NCBI GenBank assembly: GCA_034422115.1 | Contig: DAOUJW010000009.1 | Coordinates: forward strand, 181,825 to 245,824 | From: DAOUJW01 sp034422115 | Lineage (GTDB): Bacteria > Chloroflexota > Dehalococcoidia > Lucifugimonadales > UBA2985 | DNA length: 64,000 bases | Reading direction: 5' to 3' | Part shown: piece after piece, positions 15,489 through 24,049 of the stretch | Numbering within the stretch: position 1 is the stretch's first letter | Layout: each line of letters starts with the position of its first letter | The notes under the pieces: model-generated | Databases searched by the model: none | Told to the model about the DNA's origin: nothing | Seen by the model: only the letters and a program-made list of their open reading frames with translations | Position numbers and translations under genes: made by a program

Positions 15489-16555
15489 TGCATGTCCTCT
15501 TCAAGGAGCTTGGCCTGCTCCTGGCTGGCAACCGCATCTATGAACTCGTCCAAGTCGCCCTGGAGAATCCGCTCCAAGTTGTGGCTGGTTACTCCAATGC
15601 GGTGGTCTGTGACGCGGTTCTGGGGGAAGTTGTAGGTGCGCATCTTCTCGGAGCGGTCGCCGGAGCCGACCTGGGACCGGCGGGAGGCCGCGACCTCCTC
15701 CTGCTGGCGGTTAATCTCCCTGTCCAGTAGGCGCGCCCGCAGGACGGCCATGGCCCGCTGCCGGTTCTTCAGCTGGGAGCGTTCGTCCTGGCATACGGCC
15801 ACAATGCCGGTAGGCGTGTGGGTGATGCGGACGGCCGTGGCCACCTTCTGGACGTTCTGCCCGCCGTGGCCGCTGGAGTGGAAGATATCGATGCGCAGGT
15901 CGCCGGGGTCGATGTCCACCTCCACCTCCTCGGCCTCCGGGAGTACGGCGACCGTGGCCGCGGAGGTGTGAATGCGACCACCCGCCTCTGTTGTGGGCAC
16001 CCTCTGCACGCGGTGGGCGCCTCTTTCGTACTTGAGGCGGCTGTAGGCGCTCCTGCCCTTCACCTCAAACACTATCTCCTTGAACCCGCCAATGCCAGTC
16101 GGGTTGGAGTCTATGACGTCCACGTCCCACCCCTTGTCCTGGGCGTAGCGGGCGTACATACGGTACAGCTCAGCGGCAAACAGGGCGGCCTCCTCGCCGC
16201 CTGTGCCGGCCCTCACCTCCACAATGACGTCCCTTTCGTCGTTGGGGTCCTTGGGGAGCAGCGCCAGGCGCAACCTGTACTCCAGCTGCTCTCTTCGCTC
16301 TTGCAGCGCCTCCAGCTCCTCCTGCGCCAGCTCCTTGATGTCCTCCTCAGAGGTCTCGTGCAGGACGGTTCGTGTGTCCTCCGCCTGGTGGGATACCTGC
16401 CTGTACTCGTCGTAGAGGGACACAAGGTCCTCCATAGAGGCGCGCTCCCTGGCCAGGGTCTGGACCCGCTCGTGGTCCGTAGCCACCTCCGGTTGGGCCA
16501 GCGTCTCCTCTATCTCGCCGAATCGTCGCCTCAGGGTTTCAAGTCTATCGAACAT
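15485..16555 (-). CDS. prfA: Peptide chain release factor 1
   Basis: 356 residues. The peptidyl-transferase motif is SSGHGGQNVQK (GGQ). The codon-recognition region reads HRVQRVPTTEAGGRIHTS, where the PxT tripeptide marks RF1 (UAA/UAG) rather than the SPF of RF2. The long N-terminal helical domain is intact and the length is standard. It is first of the prfA-prmC pair. A TATAAT hexamer on the minus strand at 16602-16597 could be its -10; no good -35 is seen. Confidence 0.97.
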   Translation of the reverse strand: MFDRLETLRRRFGEIEETLAQPEVATDHERVQTLARERASMEDLVSLYDEYRQVSHQAEDTRTVLHETSEEDIKELAQEELEALQERREQLEYRLRLALLPKDPNDERDVIVEVRAGTGGEEAALFAAELYRMYARYAQDKGWDVDVIDSNPTGIGGFKEIVFEVKGRSAYSRLKYERGAHRVQRVPTTEAGGRIHTSAATVAVLPEAEEVEVDIDPGDLRIDIFHSSGHGGQNVQKVATAVRITHTPTGIVAVCQDERSQLKNRQRAMAVLRARLLDREINRQQEEVAASRRSQVGSGDRSEKMRTYNFPQNRVTDHRIGVTSHNLERILQGDLDEFIDAVASQEQAKLLEEDMH

Positions 16556-16642
16556 ACTCCGCTATCCAGTCGACCCGGTATCTAGTCACCCGCCGTATTA
16601 TAGTCAATGGCAAGACGAAATCATACCACCCCAGGGACAATA

Positions 16643-16671
16643 TTGAACAGATGTAGAAGCCGTGCTAGAAT
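16643..16671 (+). promoter_or_regulatory. Promoter upstream of the mfd region
   Basis: TTGAAC (16643-16648), 17-base spacer, TAGAAT (16666-16671). Confidence 0.55.
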
Positions 16672-16679
16672 TCCCTTCA

Positions 16680-16703
16680 GGGCTAGCGAATCGCCGCTAG
16701 CCC
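16680..16703 (+). promoter_or_regulatory. Leader hairpin before the mfd region
   Basis: A perfect 9-bp stem GGGCTAGCG/CGCTAGCCC with a 6-base loop, immediately downstream of the predicted transcription start, followed by CTTTAGG. It may be an mRNA 5' stabiliser or a weak attenuator. Confidence 0.45.
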
Positions 16704-16740
16704 CTTTAGGCGTTGGAACGCTGGAAGGAAGGGTTTAGCA

Positions 16741-16884
16741 TTGAGCAAGAAGAAGCCAAAGAAGAAGGAAAAGGCTCCCAAGAAGAACAAGAAGCGTTCA
16801 CAGAGCAAGAAGACGGACGTCTTGCAGAAGACCGCCGACGCCAACGCGCAGAGATACCTGGACTGGAGAGGCCGTGCCTCTTAG
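16741..16884 (+). CDS. Lysine-rich small ORF, in frame with mfd
   Basis: A 47-codon frame starting TTG at 16741 after a GGAAGGAAGGG ribosome binding site. It reads MSKKKPKKKEKAPKKNKKRS, then a less basic tail (TDVLQKTADANAQRYLDWRGRAS), and ends at TAG (16882-16884). It is in the same reading frame as mfd, and the frame after the TAG continues directly into conserved Mfd N-terminal sequence with no ATG/GTG/TTG until 17026. It may be an independent basic (DNA- or RNA-binding) peptide. It could also be the true N-terminus of Mfd separated by a stop codon, through sequence error or readthrough. No family recognised. Confidence 0.5.
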   Translation: MSKKKPKKKEKAPKKNKKRSQSKKTDVLQKTADANAQRYLDWRGRAS

Positions 16885-16905
16885 CAAAGGAGCAAGATCA
16901 GAGAG

Positions 16906-19900
16906 CTGTTTTCCCTTCTATCCCTGAATCCCGACTACTCCGGCCTGCTGAAGACGCTGCGGCAAGGGCATGCCAGGAGCGTTGCCGTTATCCCGGGCTC
17001 CGCCCTCCCCTTCTTCGCCGGGGCCTTGAGACAGGACCTTGGCGTCCCCGTCCTGGCGCTGACGGCGCGGCCAGAGAGGGCGCGCCAGGTGCACTCCGAC
17101 CTCACGGTGTGGTGCGGGGAAGACGGAGAGGTGTACCAGTTCCCAGAGGGAGAGACGCTGCCCTTCGAGAGGCTCATGGCCGACGACGCCTCCACCCACG
17201 GGCGCATCAGGACACTGGAGGCCCTTCTGAGAACCGGGGAGGAATCGCCGCTGCCGCCCGTAGTTGTGGCGTCGGTGGCAGCCGCGGCCCAGAGAACTAT
17301 TGCAAGAGAGGTCTTCGAATCGTCCCGGCATCGCGTGGCTGTCGGCCAGCGCGTCGACCTGAACGCGCTGCTGCATCGCTGGCAGGCGATGGGCTATCGC
17401 GTTGAGCCGTCGGTAGAAGTCCCCGGCACGGCAAGCAGGCGCGGCGGCATCGTGGACGTATTCTCGCCCGGGTCGGATCTCCCCTCCCGCATCGAGCTTT
17501 GGGGCGACGTCGTGGAGAGCATCCGCCTGTTCGATCCAACCTCCCAGCGCTCCGTGCAGCCGGTTGAGGAGACCCTTGTCCTGCCATGCCAGGAGGCGCT
17601 GCCCGGCCTCATCCCACGCGAGTACGTGGAGGAGCAGTACGGCCGGCTGGAGATGTCCAACTGCGCGCCCCAAACAAGGAACCGCATCCAGGAGGAGATG
17701 AGCCTGCTGCTGTCGGGCCACGCCCTGGAGGAGCCCGGGTTCTACCAGGGGTTCTTCTGCCAGGGGTCGCTCATGGACTTTCTTGGCCCTGACACCCTGG
17801 TCATTGTGGAGCAGCCGGGGCACGTGGAGGACGAGGGCCTGAGGCTGGAGGCGAAGTCCGTAGAACTGCAGAGCGCCAAGGAGGACAGGGGCGACGTTCC
17901 CCGCAACTTCCCGTCCCTCCACGTACCCTGGGAGGAGCTGAGCGACCGGCTGTCGGCGACCGCGAGACGCCTGGAGACGGCGCCCTGGGCCCTGAGCGAA
18001 GACGACGGAGATTCGTCCGGGCATGATCTCGGCTTCCTCTCGCCCGAAGGCTACCGGGGCCGCATTGACACGCTGGCTGAGGACGTCCGGGGCTGGAGGC
18101 GGAACGGCGATCGCGTAGTCCTGGTGTCCCATCACGCCTCCCGTCTTGCGGAGGTGTTCAGGGGGCTGGACCTGCCCGTAGACTCGGACGGGATGGGCCA
18201 GGGAGAGCCCGGCAAGGGTTCGGTGAGCCTGCTCAGGGAGTCCCTGGCTGAGGGCTGGAGCCTGCCACTGGGCAGCACGACCCTCCACCTCCTGACCGAC
18301 GCCGAGATCATGGGCCAGACCAAGGAGCGCCCGTTGCGCAGGCGGTCGCAGGCCCCGCGCATCGCTTCGCTGGCGGAGCTGGAAACGGGCAGCTACCTGG
18401 TACATACGGAGCACGGCATCGGTCGATTCCTGGGGACGCAGCACATGGGAGGAGAGCAGTCGGAGAAGGAGTATCTTGTCATGGAGTATGCTGCGGGAGA
18501 CAAGCTCTACGTTCCCACGGACCAGCTGGACAGGGTAGCCCCGTACGTCGCCTCCGGGGAGCGAATGCCCTCCCTCACCCGTCTGGGCACCCAGGAGTGG
18601 AGACGCTCCAAGGAGAGGGCCAGGGCATCAACCAGGGAGCTGGCCGAGCAGCTGCTGTCCCTCTACGCCTCCCGCGAGGTGGTGGACGGATTCGCCTTCT
18701 CCGTGGATACGCCCTGGCAGCAGGAGATGGAGGACGCCTTCCCATTCCAGGAGACGCCGGACCAGATGGAGAGCATCCACGAGGTGAAGCGGGACATGGA
18801 GTACCACCGGCCCATGGACAGGCTGGTGTGCGGCGACGTGGGTTACGGCAAGACGGAGGTTGCCCTGCGCGCCGCCTTCAAGGCGGTGATGGACGGGATG
18901 CAGGTGGCGTTCCTGGTACCCACGACGGTTCTGGCCCAGCAGCACTACGTGACCTTCTCCGAGCGGCTGGCTACCTTTCCGCTACGGGTGGAGGTGCTGA
19001 GCCGGTTCCGCACCCACGAAGAGCAGCGCAGGGTGGCGGAAGACCTCGCCGAGGGCAAGGTGGACATATGCATTGGAACCCACCGGCTGCTCCAGAAGGA
19101 CGTGTCCTTCAAGAACCTGGGCCTTGTGGTTGTCGATGAGGAGCAGCGGTTCGGCGTGGCCCACAAGGAGCGTCTCAAGGAGATGCGCCGGGAGGCCGAC
19201 GTCCTCACCCTGAGCGCCACGCCCATCCCCCGCACCCTGCACATGGCCCTGTCCGGCATTAGGGACATGAGCACCATTGAGACGCCGCCGGAAGAGCGTC
19301 TGTCCATAAAGACCTACGTCTCCGAGTACAGCGAGGAGGTCATTCGCGAAGCCGTCCTTCGGGAGATGGACCGGGGCGGCCAGGTGTTCTTCCTGCACAA
19401 CCGCGTCCACTCCATCGAAGAGACGGCAATGAAGATCAGGGAGATCGTACCAGAGGCGGCGGTGACCATTGGCCACGGCCAGATGCCGGAGGAGCACCTT
19501 GAGCAGGTGATGTCAGACTTCGCCCAGGCAAAGTACGACGTGATGGTGTGCACCACCATCATCGAAGCTGGCCTGGACATGCCCAACGTCAACACACTCA
19601 TCATTGACAGGGCGGACAGGCTGGGTCTGGCGCAGCTCTACCAGCTAAGGGGCCGGGTGGGAAGGGGCGTCAACAGGGCCTACGCCTACCTCATGGTGCC
19701 GCGACGACGCAGTATCACAGAGACGGCGGAGAAGAGGCTCAAGACCATCATGGCCGCAACGGAGCTTGGGGCGGGGTTCCGCATAGCCATGCGCGACCTG
19801 GAGATTAGGGGCGCAGGCAACATCCTGGGCGCGGAGCAGAGCGGACACATCCACGCCGTAGGCTACGAGCTGTACTCTCAGCTGCTGGCCCAGGCCGTGG

Positions 19901-20418
19901 ACGAGGTGAGAAGCCAGCGCAGGGGCGAGCCGTCCAGGTTGTCGCCGCAGACCCAGGACGTGAAGGTCGACCTGTCGATTGCAGCCCACATCCCAGTCCA
20001 CTACATACCCGACTTCGCAACACGGCTGGGCGTATACCAGCGCATGGTCAAGACAAGGGAGCGGGAGGAGATAGCCGCCCTTGGCGAGGAGATAAAGGAC
20101 AGGTTCGGCCCCCTGCCCAGGGCCGTGCGCGACCTGCTGTACGTAATGGACATCAAGAGCCTGGCCCTTGAAGCGGGCGCGGAGTCCGTTGTGCAGGATG
20201 GAAACGCGGCCGTTATGCAGCTCAGGGAGCCCGTGGAGGGGGCAAGGCTGGCTCTGCAGAAGGCCCTTGGCAACGGCATCCACGTGGGTCACAGCCAGAT
20301 ACGTATTCCCCTTGGACGGGAGTGGCAGAAGACGCTTTCAGAGACCCTGGAGCGACTGGCGGCCTTCAAGACGGAGGCCCTTGAGTTGTCAGGCGCGATG
20401 GCCGGCGCCACGCCCTAG
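16906..20418 (+). CDS. mfd: Transcription-repair coupling factor Mfd
   Basis: About 1170 residues. N-terminal UvrB-like modules, then the RNA polymerase-interacting domain (GSYLVHTEHGIGRFLG...). The RecG-like translocase follows with Walker A GDVGYGKTEVAL, the DEEQ box VVDEEQRFGVAHKERLK, LSATPIPRTL and the TRG region, then a C-terminal TRCF domain. Mfd removes stalled RNA polymerase and recruits UvrA. Start uncertain: conserved N-terminal residues (LSLNPDYSGLLKTLRQGHAR) begin before the first standard start (TTG 17026). CTG at 16906 and ATC at 16897 after AAAGGAG are the only candidates, unless it is fused to the ORF upstream. Its TAG stop shares CTAG with the convergent HAD gene. Confidence 0.95.
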   Translation: MFSLLSLNPDYSGLLKTLRQGHARSVAVIPGSALPFFAGALRQDLGVPVLALTARPERARQVHSDLTVWCGEDGEVYQFPEGETLPFERLMADDASTHGRIRTLEALLRTGEESPLPPVVVASVAAAAQRTIAREVFESSRHRVAVGQRVDLNALLHRWQAMGYRVEPSVEVPGTASRRGGIVDVFSPGSDLPSRIELWGDVVESIRLFDPTSQRSVQPVEETLVLPCQEALPGLIPREYVEEQYGRLEMSNCAPQTRNRIQEEMSLLLSGHALEEPGFYQGFFCQGSLMDFLGPDTLVIVEQPGHVEDEGLRLEAKSVELQSAKEDRGDVPRNFPSLHVPWEELSDRLSATARRLETAPWALSEDDGDSSGHDLGFLSPEGYRGRIDTLAEDVRGWRRNGDRVVLVSHHASRLAEVFRGLDLPVDSDGMGQGEPGKGSVSLLRESLAEGWSLPLGSTTLHLLTDAEIMGQTKERPLRRRSQAPRIASLAELETGSYLVHTEHGIGRFLGTQHMGGEQSEKEYLVMEYAAGDKLYVPTDQLDRVAPYVASGERMPSLTRLGTQEWRRSKERARASTRELAEQLLSLYASREVVDGFAFSVDTPWQQEMEDAFPFQETPDQMESIHEVKRDMEYHRPMDRLVCGDVGYGKTEVALRAAFKAVMDGMQVAFLVPTTVLAQQHYVTFSERLATFPLRVEVLSRFRTHEEQRRVAEDLAEGKVDICIGTHRLLQKDVSFKNLGLVVVDEEQRFGVAHKERLKEMRREADVLTLSATPIPRTLHMALSGIRDMSTIETPPEERLSIKTYVSEYSEEVIREAVLREMDRGGQVFFLHNRVHSIEETAMKIREIVPEAAVTIGHGQMPEEHLEQVMSDFAQAKYDVMVCTTIIEAGLDMPNVNTLIIDRADRLGLAQLYQLRGRVGRGVNRAYAYLMVPRRRSITETAEKRLKTIMAATELGAGFRIAMRDLEIRGAGNILGAEQSGHIHAVGYELYSQLLAQAVDEVRSQRRGEPSRLSPQTQDVKVDLSIAAHIPVHYIPDFATRLGVYQRMVKTREREEIAALGEEIKDRFGPLPRAVRDLLYVMDIKSLALEAGAESVVQDGNAAVMQLREPVEGARLALQKALGNGIHVGHSQIRIPLGREWQKTLSETLERLAAFKTEALELSGAMAGATP

Positions 20419-21125
20419 TCCGTCAGCCCGTGGATCAGCTCTACCACCTCCGGCAAGCTCTCTATGCGGGGGCACTCCGCAATGTCGTCGCTCAGTTTGT
20501 CCCTGTCCAGGAGCACTGGACGAATGCCCATGCCCAGAGCGCCTCTGACGTCAGTGTCGTACTGATCGCCGACGTGCATTGCCTCTTGCGGCTCAGCCTG
20601 TGCCCTTTTCAACGCCTCAATGAAGATGGGCGGATGGGGCTTGCTCGCTCCAACGTCAGCCGACGTTATTGTGAAGTCCAGGTACGGAGAGAGGCCAAGC
20701 TCCTCTGACAGCTTGCTCATGTCGCCCTCGTTGTTGGAGAGCAGCCCAAGGGTGAGGCCCCGCTTCTTGAGCGCGTCCAGGGTGGGAAGTACATCATCGA
20801 AGAGGGCGTAGCCGTAGGAGAGCTGCCGCAGCCGGGCGCTTATCTGCAAAGCCAGATCCAGTGACACCTCCACGCCGGCTCCCTGAAGAATGAGCCTCTG
20901 ATACTCGGCAAAGAAGTCCTTGACTCCCTGGCGGCCCCGCTCCCGGAGAGGAAGTCTTGCCGTCTCCCGGGCCATGTAGGCGTCAGCCAGGGCATAACCC
21001 ACGTCCACGCCTTCCGGCGTGACATGTATGCCGAACTCGCCGCAGGCCTTGGCCTGTAGCTCCTCCCTTGGCGGCCAGAACCTGCCGACGGTGTTGTAGA
21101 AGTCAAAGAAAATGGCCTTGATCAC
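20415..21125 (-). CDS. HAD-superfamily hydrolase
   Basis: 236 residues. Motif I FFDFYNTVGRF has the nucleophile Asp8, but Tyr replaces the usual second Asp (DxDGT), a variant known in some HAD subfamilies. The helical cap follows (~20-100). Motif II is LLSNNEG, the motif III Lys is in ASKPHPPIF, and motif IV is HVGDQYDTDVRGA. It is probably a small-molecule phosphatase or related hydrolase; the substrate cannot be told. Its stop overlaps the mfd stop in the palindrome CTAG. Confidence 0.8.
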   Translation of the reverse strand: MIKAIFFDFYNTVGRFWPPREELQAKACGEFGIHVTPEGVDVGYALADAYMARETARLPLRERGRQGVKDFFAEYQRLILQGAGVEVSLDLALQISARLRQLSYGYALFDDVLPTLDALKKRGLTLGLLSNNEGDMSKLSEELGLSPYLDFTITSADVGASKPHPPIFIEALKRAQAEPQEAMHVGDQYDTDVRGALGMGIRPVLLDRDKLSDDIAECPRIESLPEVVELIHGLTD

Positions 21126-21227
21126 GACCCGGCCTCTCCTTGCGATTTGCTAGTCTAGGGCCTAATCTTAGCACACCAGGCCCAAATTGGCACAAAGCTC
21201 CCTGCATACTCACACTGGCCTGGTGTA

Positions 21228-21256
21228 TTGTGACATTAGCAGAATATATATACAAT
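21228..21256 (+). promoter_or_regulatory. Promoter/operator region of brnTA-comF
   Basis: TTGTGA (21228-21233), 17-base spacer, TACAAT (21251-21256). A second promoter-like pair, TTGACG-N17-TACAAT (21261-21289), ends only 3 bases before the brnT ATG. The two ATATACAAT strings form direct repeats that could be BrnA operator half-sites, since BrnA-type antitoxins repress their own operons. Confidence 0.45.
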
Positions 21257-21292
21257 TAACTTGACGGGCGCACTGATTGCATATACAATATC

Positions 21293-21562
21293 ATGGTAGA
21301 GTATGAATGGAACGAAACTAAACGGGAGCAAAACCTGGAGAAGCATGGCGTAGACTTTGCGTCTATGGAACTCTTTGATTGGGACGCGGCCGTAATTGAA
21401 CGGAGTGACAGGCAGGGCGAAGAACGGTTTGGAGGGGTAAGCTTCATATGGGACCGCTTGCACTACGTGGCGTTTACAGAGCGCGGTAACGCAATACGGA
21501 TAATAAGTCTACGCATAGCCAATGCTGCAGAGAGGAGATGGTATGCTCAAGCAAACGTTTGA
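21293..21562 (+). CDS. brnT: BrnT family type II toxin
   Basis: 89 residues. The N-terminal YEWNETKREQNLEKHGVDFASM matches the BrnT signature (WD..K...N..KHGV.F). The rest follows the RelE-like fold: FDWDAAVIERSD, ERFGGVSF, LHYVAFTERGNAIRIISLR and the terminal RxAxxxE (RIANAAERRWY). BrnT is a ribonuclease toxin inhibiting translation, neutralised by BrnA. The downstream antitoxin gene overlaps by 20 bases. No clear ribosome binding site precedes the ATG. Confidence 0.9.
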   Translation: MVEYEWNETKREQNLEKHGVDFASMELFDWDAAVIERSDRQGEERFGGVSFIWDRLHYVAFTERGNAIRIISLRIANAAERRWYAQANV

Positions 21563-21935
21563 AGAGCTTGTCGCAAGCCAGATGACCTTTGAAGAGATAA
21601 AGGCGGAGTACGGGGAGGAGGTGGCAATAAACGTCGGGATTGCCAGAGACCCGGACGCCCCTGAGCTGGATGAGGAGTGGTTCAAGCGCGCCCGCCCTGC
21701 GGCTGAGGTTGTGCCGCACATAGTAGAGCGGTGGCGGAGGACGCGCGGCAAGCAGAAAGCGCCAACCAAAGAGCCAATCTCCATCCGGCTGGACTCTGAC
21801 ATACTTGTTTACTACCGCGCTACAGGTAAGGGGTGGCAGGGCCGCATCAACGAGACGCTCCGCAAGTACGTCACCGGCTCAGAGGAATCACAGGAAGCGG
21901 AGCAAGGGTCCGGTGAGGATTCTGACAAGAAGTGA
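21543..21935 (+). CDS. brnA: BrnA family antitoxin
   Basis: 130 residues from the ATG at 21543, which follows GAGGAG by 6 bases. An in-frame ATG at 21522 lies upstream of that site. The C-terminal PISIRLDSDILVYYRATGKGWQGRINETLRKYV is the ribbon-helix-helix DNA-binding region diagnostic of BrnA. The N-terminal ~85 residues (LKQTFEELVASQMTFEEIKAEYG...) are longer than in short BrnA proteins and would hold the toxin-binding part. Its stop overlaps the comF start (GTGA), linking it to a competence-type gene. Confidence 0.9.
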   Translation: MLKQTFEELVASQMTFEEIKAEYGEEVAINVGIARDPDAPELDEEWFKRARPAAEVVPHIVERWRRTRGKQKAPTKEPISIRLDSDILVYYRATGKGWQGRINETLRKYVTGSEESQEAEQGSGEDSDKK

Positions 21936-22645
21936 TACCTCTGCTCCACCGCGCCGCGCGGCTGGCGTCGGCGTCCCTGGACCTGCTGTACCCGCCCAAG
22001 TGCGTGGGCTGCGAGAAAGAGGGGCAATTCCTCTGTCCGGGATGCCTTGACGCCCTCCCCCATCTGCTACCGCCATTCTGCCTCCGGTGCTCCCAGCCCA
22101 TAGCCCACGGGGACATCTGCCGCAGGTGCATCGCGTCGCCGCCGGCTATTGACCGAATAGTGGCGCCCTTCCGCATGGAGGGCGCGGCGCGGGAGGCCGT
22201 CCACCGCCTGAAGTACGGCAACCTGCGCGCCATTGCGCCGGTGCTGGGAGAGCTTCTGGCGGACTTTTTGGTTGAGCGTCAGGTATCCGGCGCTGTACTC
22301 GTCCCCGTCCCCCTCCACCCCCGGCGCGAGAGGCGGCGCGGCTACAACCAGGCGGCACTGCTGGCCCGGGAGGCGGGCGAAAGGCTGGGTATCCCCCTTG
22401 TCCTTGGGGCCCTCTCACGCAGCAAGGACACGCCTTCCCAGACCAGACGCTCCCAGGCTGAAGAGAGGCGGGCTAACGTGCAAGACTCCTTCTACTGCCC
22501 TGATCCTTCTCCGGTGAAGGGGTTGAATGTGCTCTTGGTAGACGACGTATGCACAACGGGCGCCACGCTGGAGGCCTGCTCGGCGACGCTTAAGGAGGCG
22601 GAAGCGGCCTCGGTGACGGGCGTCGCTTTTGCGCGTGAGGCGTAG
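21932..22645 (+). CDS. comF: ComF family phosphoribosyltransferase-like protein
   Basis: 237 residues with a GTG start overlapping the brnA stop (GTGA). N-terminal zinc-binding double CxxC region (CVGCEKEGQFLCPGC ... CLRCSQPIAHGDICRRC), then a PRTase type I fold with the PRPP loop VLLVDDVCTTGATLEAC. ComF proteins take part in DNA uptake/transformation in Gram-positives and are often called amidophosphoribosyltransferase-like. The catalytic role here is unproven. Expression is probably tied to the brnTA promoter. Confidence 0.88.
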   Translation: MIPLLHRAARLASASLDLLYPPKCVGCEKEGQFLCPGCLDALPHLLPPFCLRCSQPIAHGDICRRCIASPPAIDRIVAPFRMEGAAREAVHRLKYGNLRAIAPVLGELLADFLVERQVSGAVLVPVPLHPRRERRRGYNQAALLAREAGERLGIPLVLGALSRSKDTPSQTRRSQAEERRANVQDSFYCPDPSPVKGLNVLLVDDVCTTGATLEACSATLKEAEAASVTGVAFAREA

Positions 22646-22671
22646 ACTGTCTGCCAAGTCAATCGCAAGAC

Positions 22672-22710
22672 AAAAAGCCGGGAGCCAAGCGCTGACGTGC
22701 CTGGCTCCCG
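22672..22710 (-). terminator. Terminator of the aceBA operon
   Basis: A 9-bp perfect stem CGGGAGCCA/TGGCTCCCG with a 14-base loop. On the minus strand it is followed by GCTTTTTG. It lies 30 bases beyond the aceA stop. Confidence 0.85.
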
Positions 22711-22739
22711 TTCTTGTGAGGCTGTCTATACTGCCCGGT

Positions 22740-24032
22740 CTACCTGAACTGAGCGGTCTCCGTCGAACCGGCCAGAGCGGCCGTAGCGGCAAGGTCCTCG
22801 CTCACGCTGAGCAGGACCTCGTCGAAATAGCCCGCGCCAACCTCTGCCTGGTGCTTGGAGGCCGTGTAGCCGTCCTTCTCCCGGGCGAACTCCTGCTCCT
22901 GGATTCGGACGTACGCCGGCATTCCCTCCTGGGAGTAGGCCTTGGCAAGCTCAAAGGCGTTGAGGTTGATCATATGCCAGCCAGCCAAGGTGATAAACTG
23001 GAACTTGTAACCGGCCTTGCCCAGCTCGTCCTGGAACTTGGCAATGGTCGCGTCATCGATGTTGGCCTTCCAGTTGAAGGAGGGGGAGCAGTTGTAGGCC
23101 AGCATCATGTTGGGGTTCTCCTTGCGGATGGCCTCTGCGAAGGCGATGGCCTCGTCAAGGTCAGGGTCCGAGGTCTCACACCACAGCAGATCGGCGTAGG
23201 GGGCGTAGGCCAAACCCCTGGCGACCGCGGCATCGAAGCCGTCACGCACGACGTAGAACCCTTCAGGGGTGCGCTCGCCGGTCACGAACTCCTTATCGCG
23301 ATCGTCGATGTCGCTGGTGAGAAGGGTTGCGCCCCGGGCGTCCGTCCGTGCGCACAGAATGGTGGGCACATCCAGGACGTCGGCGGCGAGCCTTGCCGCG
23401 TTGAGGGTGTGTACGAACATGTTAGAGGGTATGAGCACCTTCCCGCCCATGTGGCCGCACTTCTTGGCGGAAGAAAGCTGGTCCTCGTAGTGGACGCCGG
23501 CGGCTCCCGCCTCAATCATGCCCCGCATCAGCTCAAAGGCGTGGATGGCCCCGCCGAAACCCGCCTCTGCATCGGCCACGATGGGAACGAACCAGTCAGT
23601 GTCCGACTTACCTTCCAGGGCATCAATCTGGTCGGCTCTCATCAGGGCGTTGTTGAGTCTCTTGACCACCGCAGGGACGCTGTTGGACGGGTAGAGGCTC
23701 TGGTCGGGGTAGGTGTGGGATGCCAGGTTGTTGTCACCGGCCACCTGCCAGCCGCTGAGGTAGAGGGCGCTAAGGCCGCCCTTGACCATGTTCACTGCCT
23801 GGGCTCCCGTGAGAGCGCCAAAGGTCCTTACGAAGCCGTCCTGGTTGAGCTCCCGCCACAGGCGCTCGGCCCCGTGCTTGGCCAGCGTGTACTCTATCTT
23901 CAGGTTGCCTCGCAGCTTTACAACGTCCTCAGCCGTGTAGTCTCGCTTTACGTCCTTCCAGCGAGCATCGGAGGCCCAGCGCTCCTCTATCTCCTTGACC
24001 TGCTGGGCAAAACTGGGATGGTGATTGTTCAT
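22740..24032 (-). CDS. aceA: Isocitrate lyase
   Basis: 430 residues. The catalytic signature KKCGH is at 190-194 with the nucleophilic Cys192. Preceding glyoxylate/Mg2+ site residues are in WFVPIVADAEAGFGG, and SPSFNW and TLAGWH are also present. It is full length for the bacterial class. It cleaves isocitrate to glyoxylate and succinate in the glyoxylate shunt. It is second in the aceB-aceA operon, 17 bases after aceB, and ends in a strong terminator. Confidence 0.97.
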   Translation of the reverse strand: MNNHHPSFAQQVKEIEERWASDARWKDVKRDYTAEDVVKLRGNLKIEYTLAKHGAERLWRELNQDGFVRTFGALTGAQAVNMVKGGLSALYLSGWQVAGDNNLASHTYPDQSLYPSNSVPAVVKRLNNALMRADQIDALEGKSDTDWFVPIVADAEAGFGGAIHAFELMRGMIEAGAAGVHYEDQLSSAKKCGHMGGKVLIPSNMFVHTLNAARLAADVLDVPTILCARTDARGATLLTSDIDDRDKEFVTGERTPEGFYVVRDGFDAAVARGLAYAPYADLLWCETSDPDLDEAIAFAEAIRKENPNMMLAYNCSPSFNWKANIDDATIAKFQDELGKAGYKFQFITLAGWHMINLNAFELAKAYSQEGMPAYVRIQEQEFAREKDGYTASKHQAEVGAGYFDEVLLSVSEDLAATAALAGSTETAQFR

Positions 24033-24049
24033 ACTACAGCCTCCTTAAC

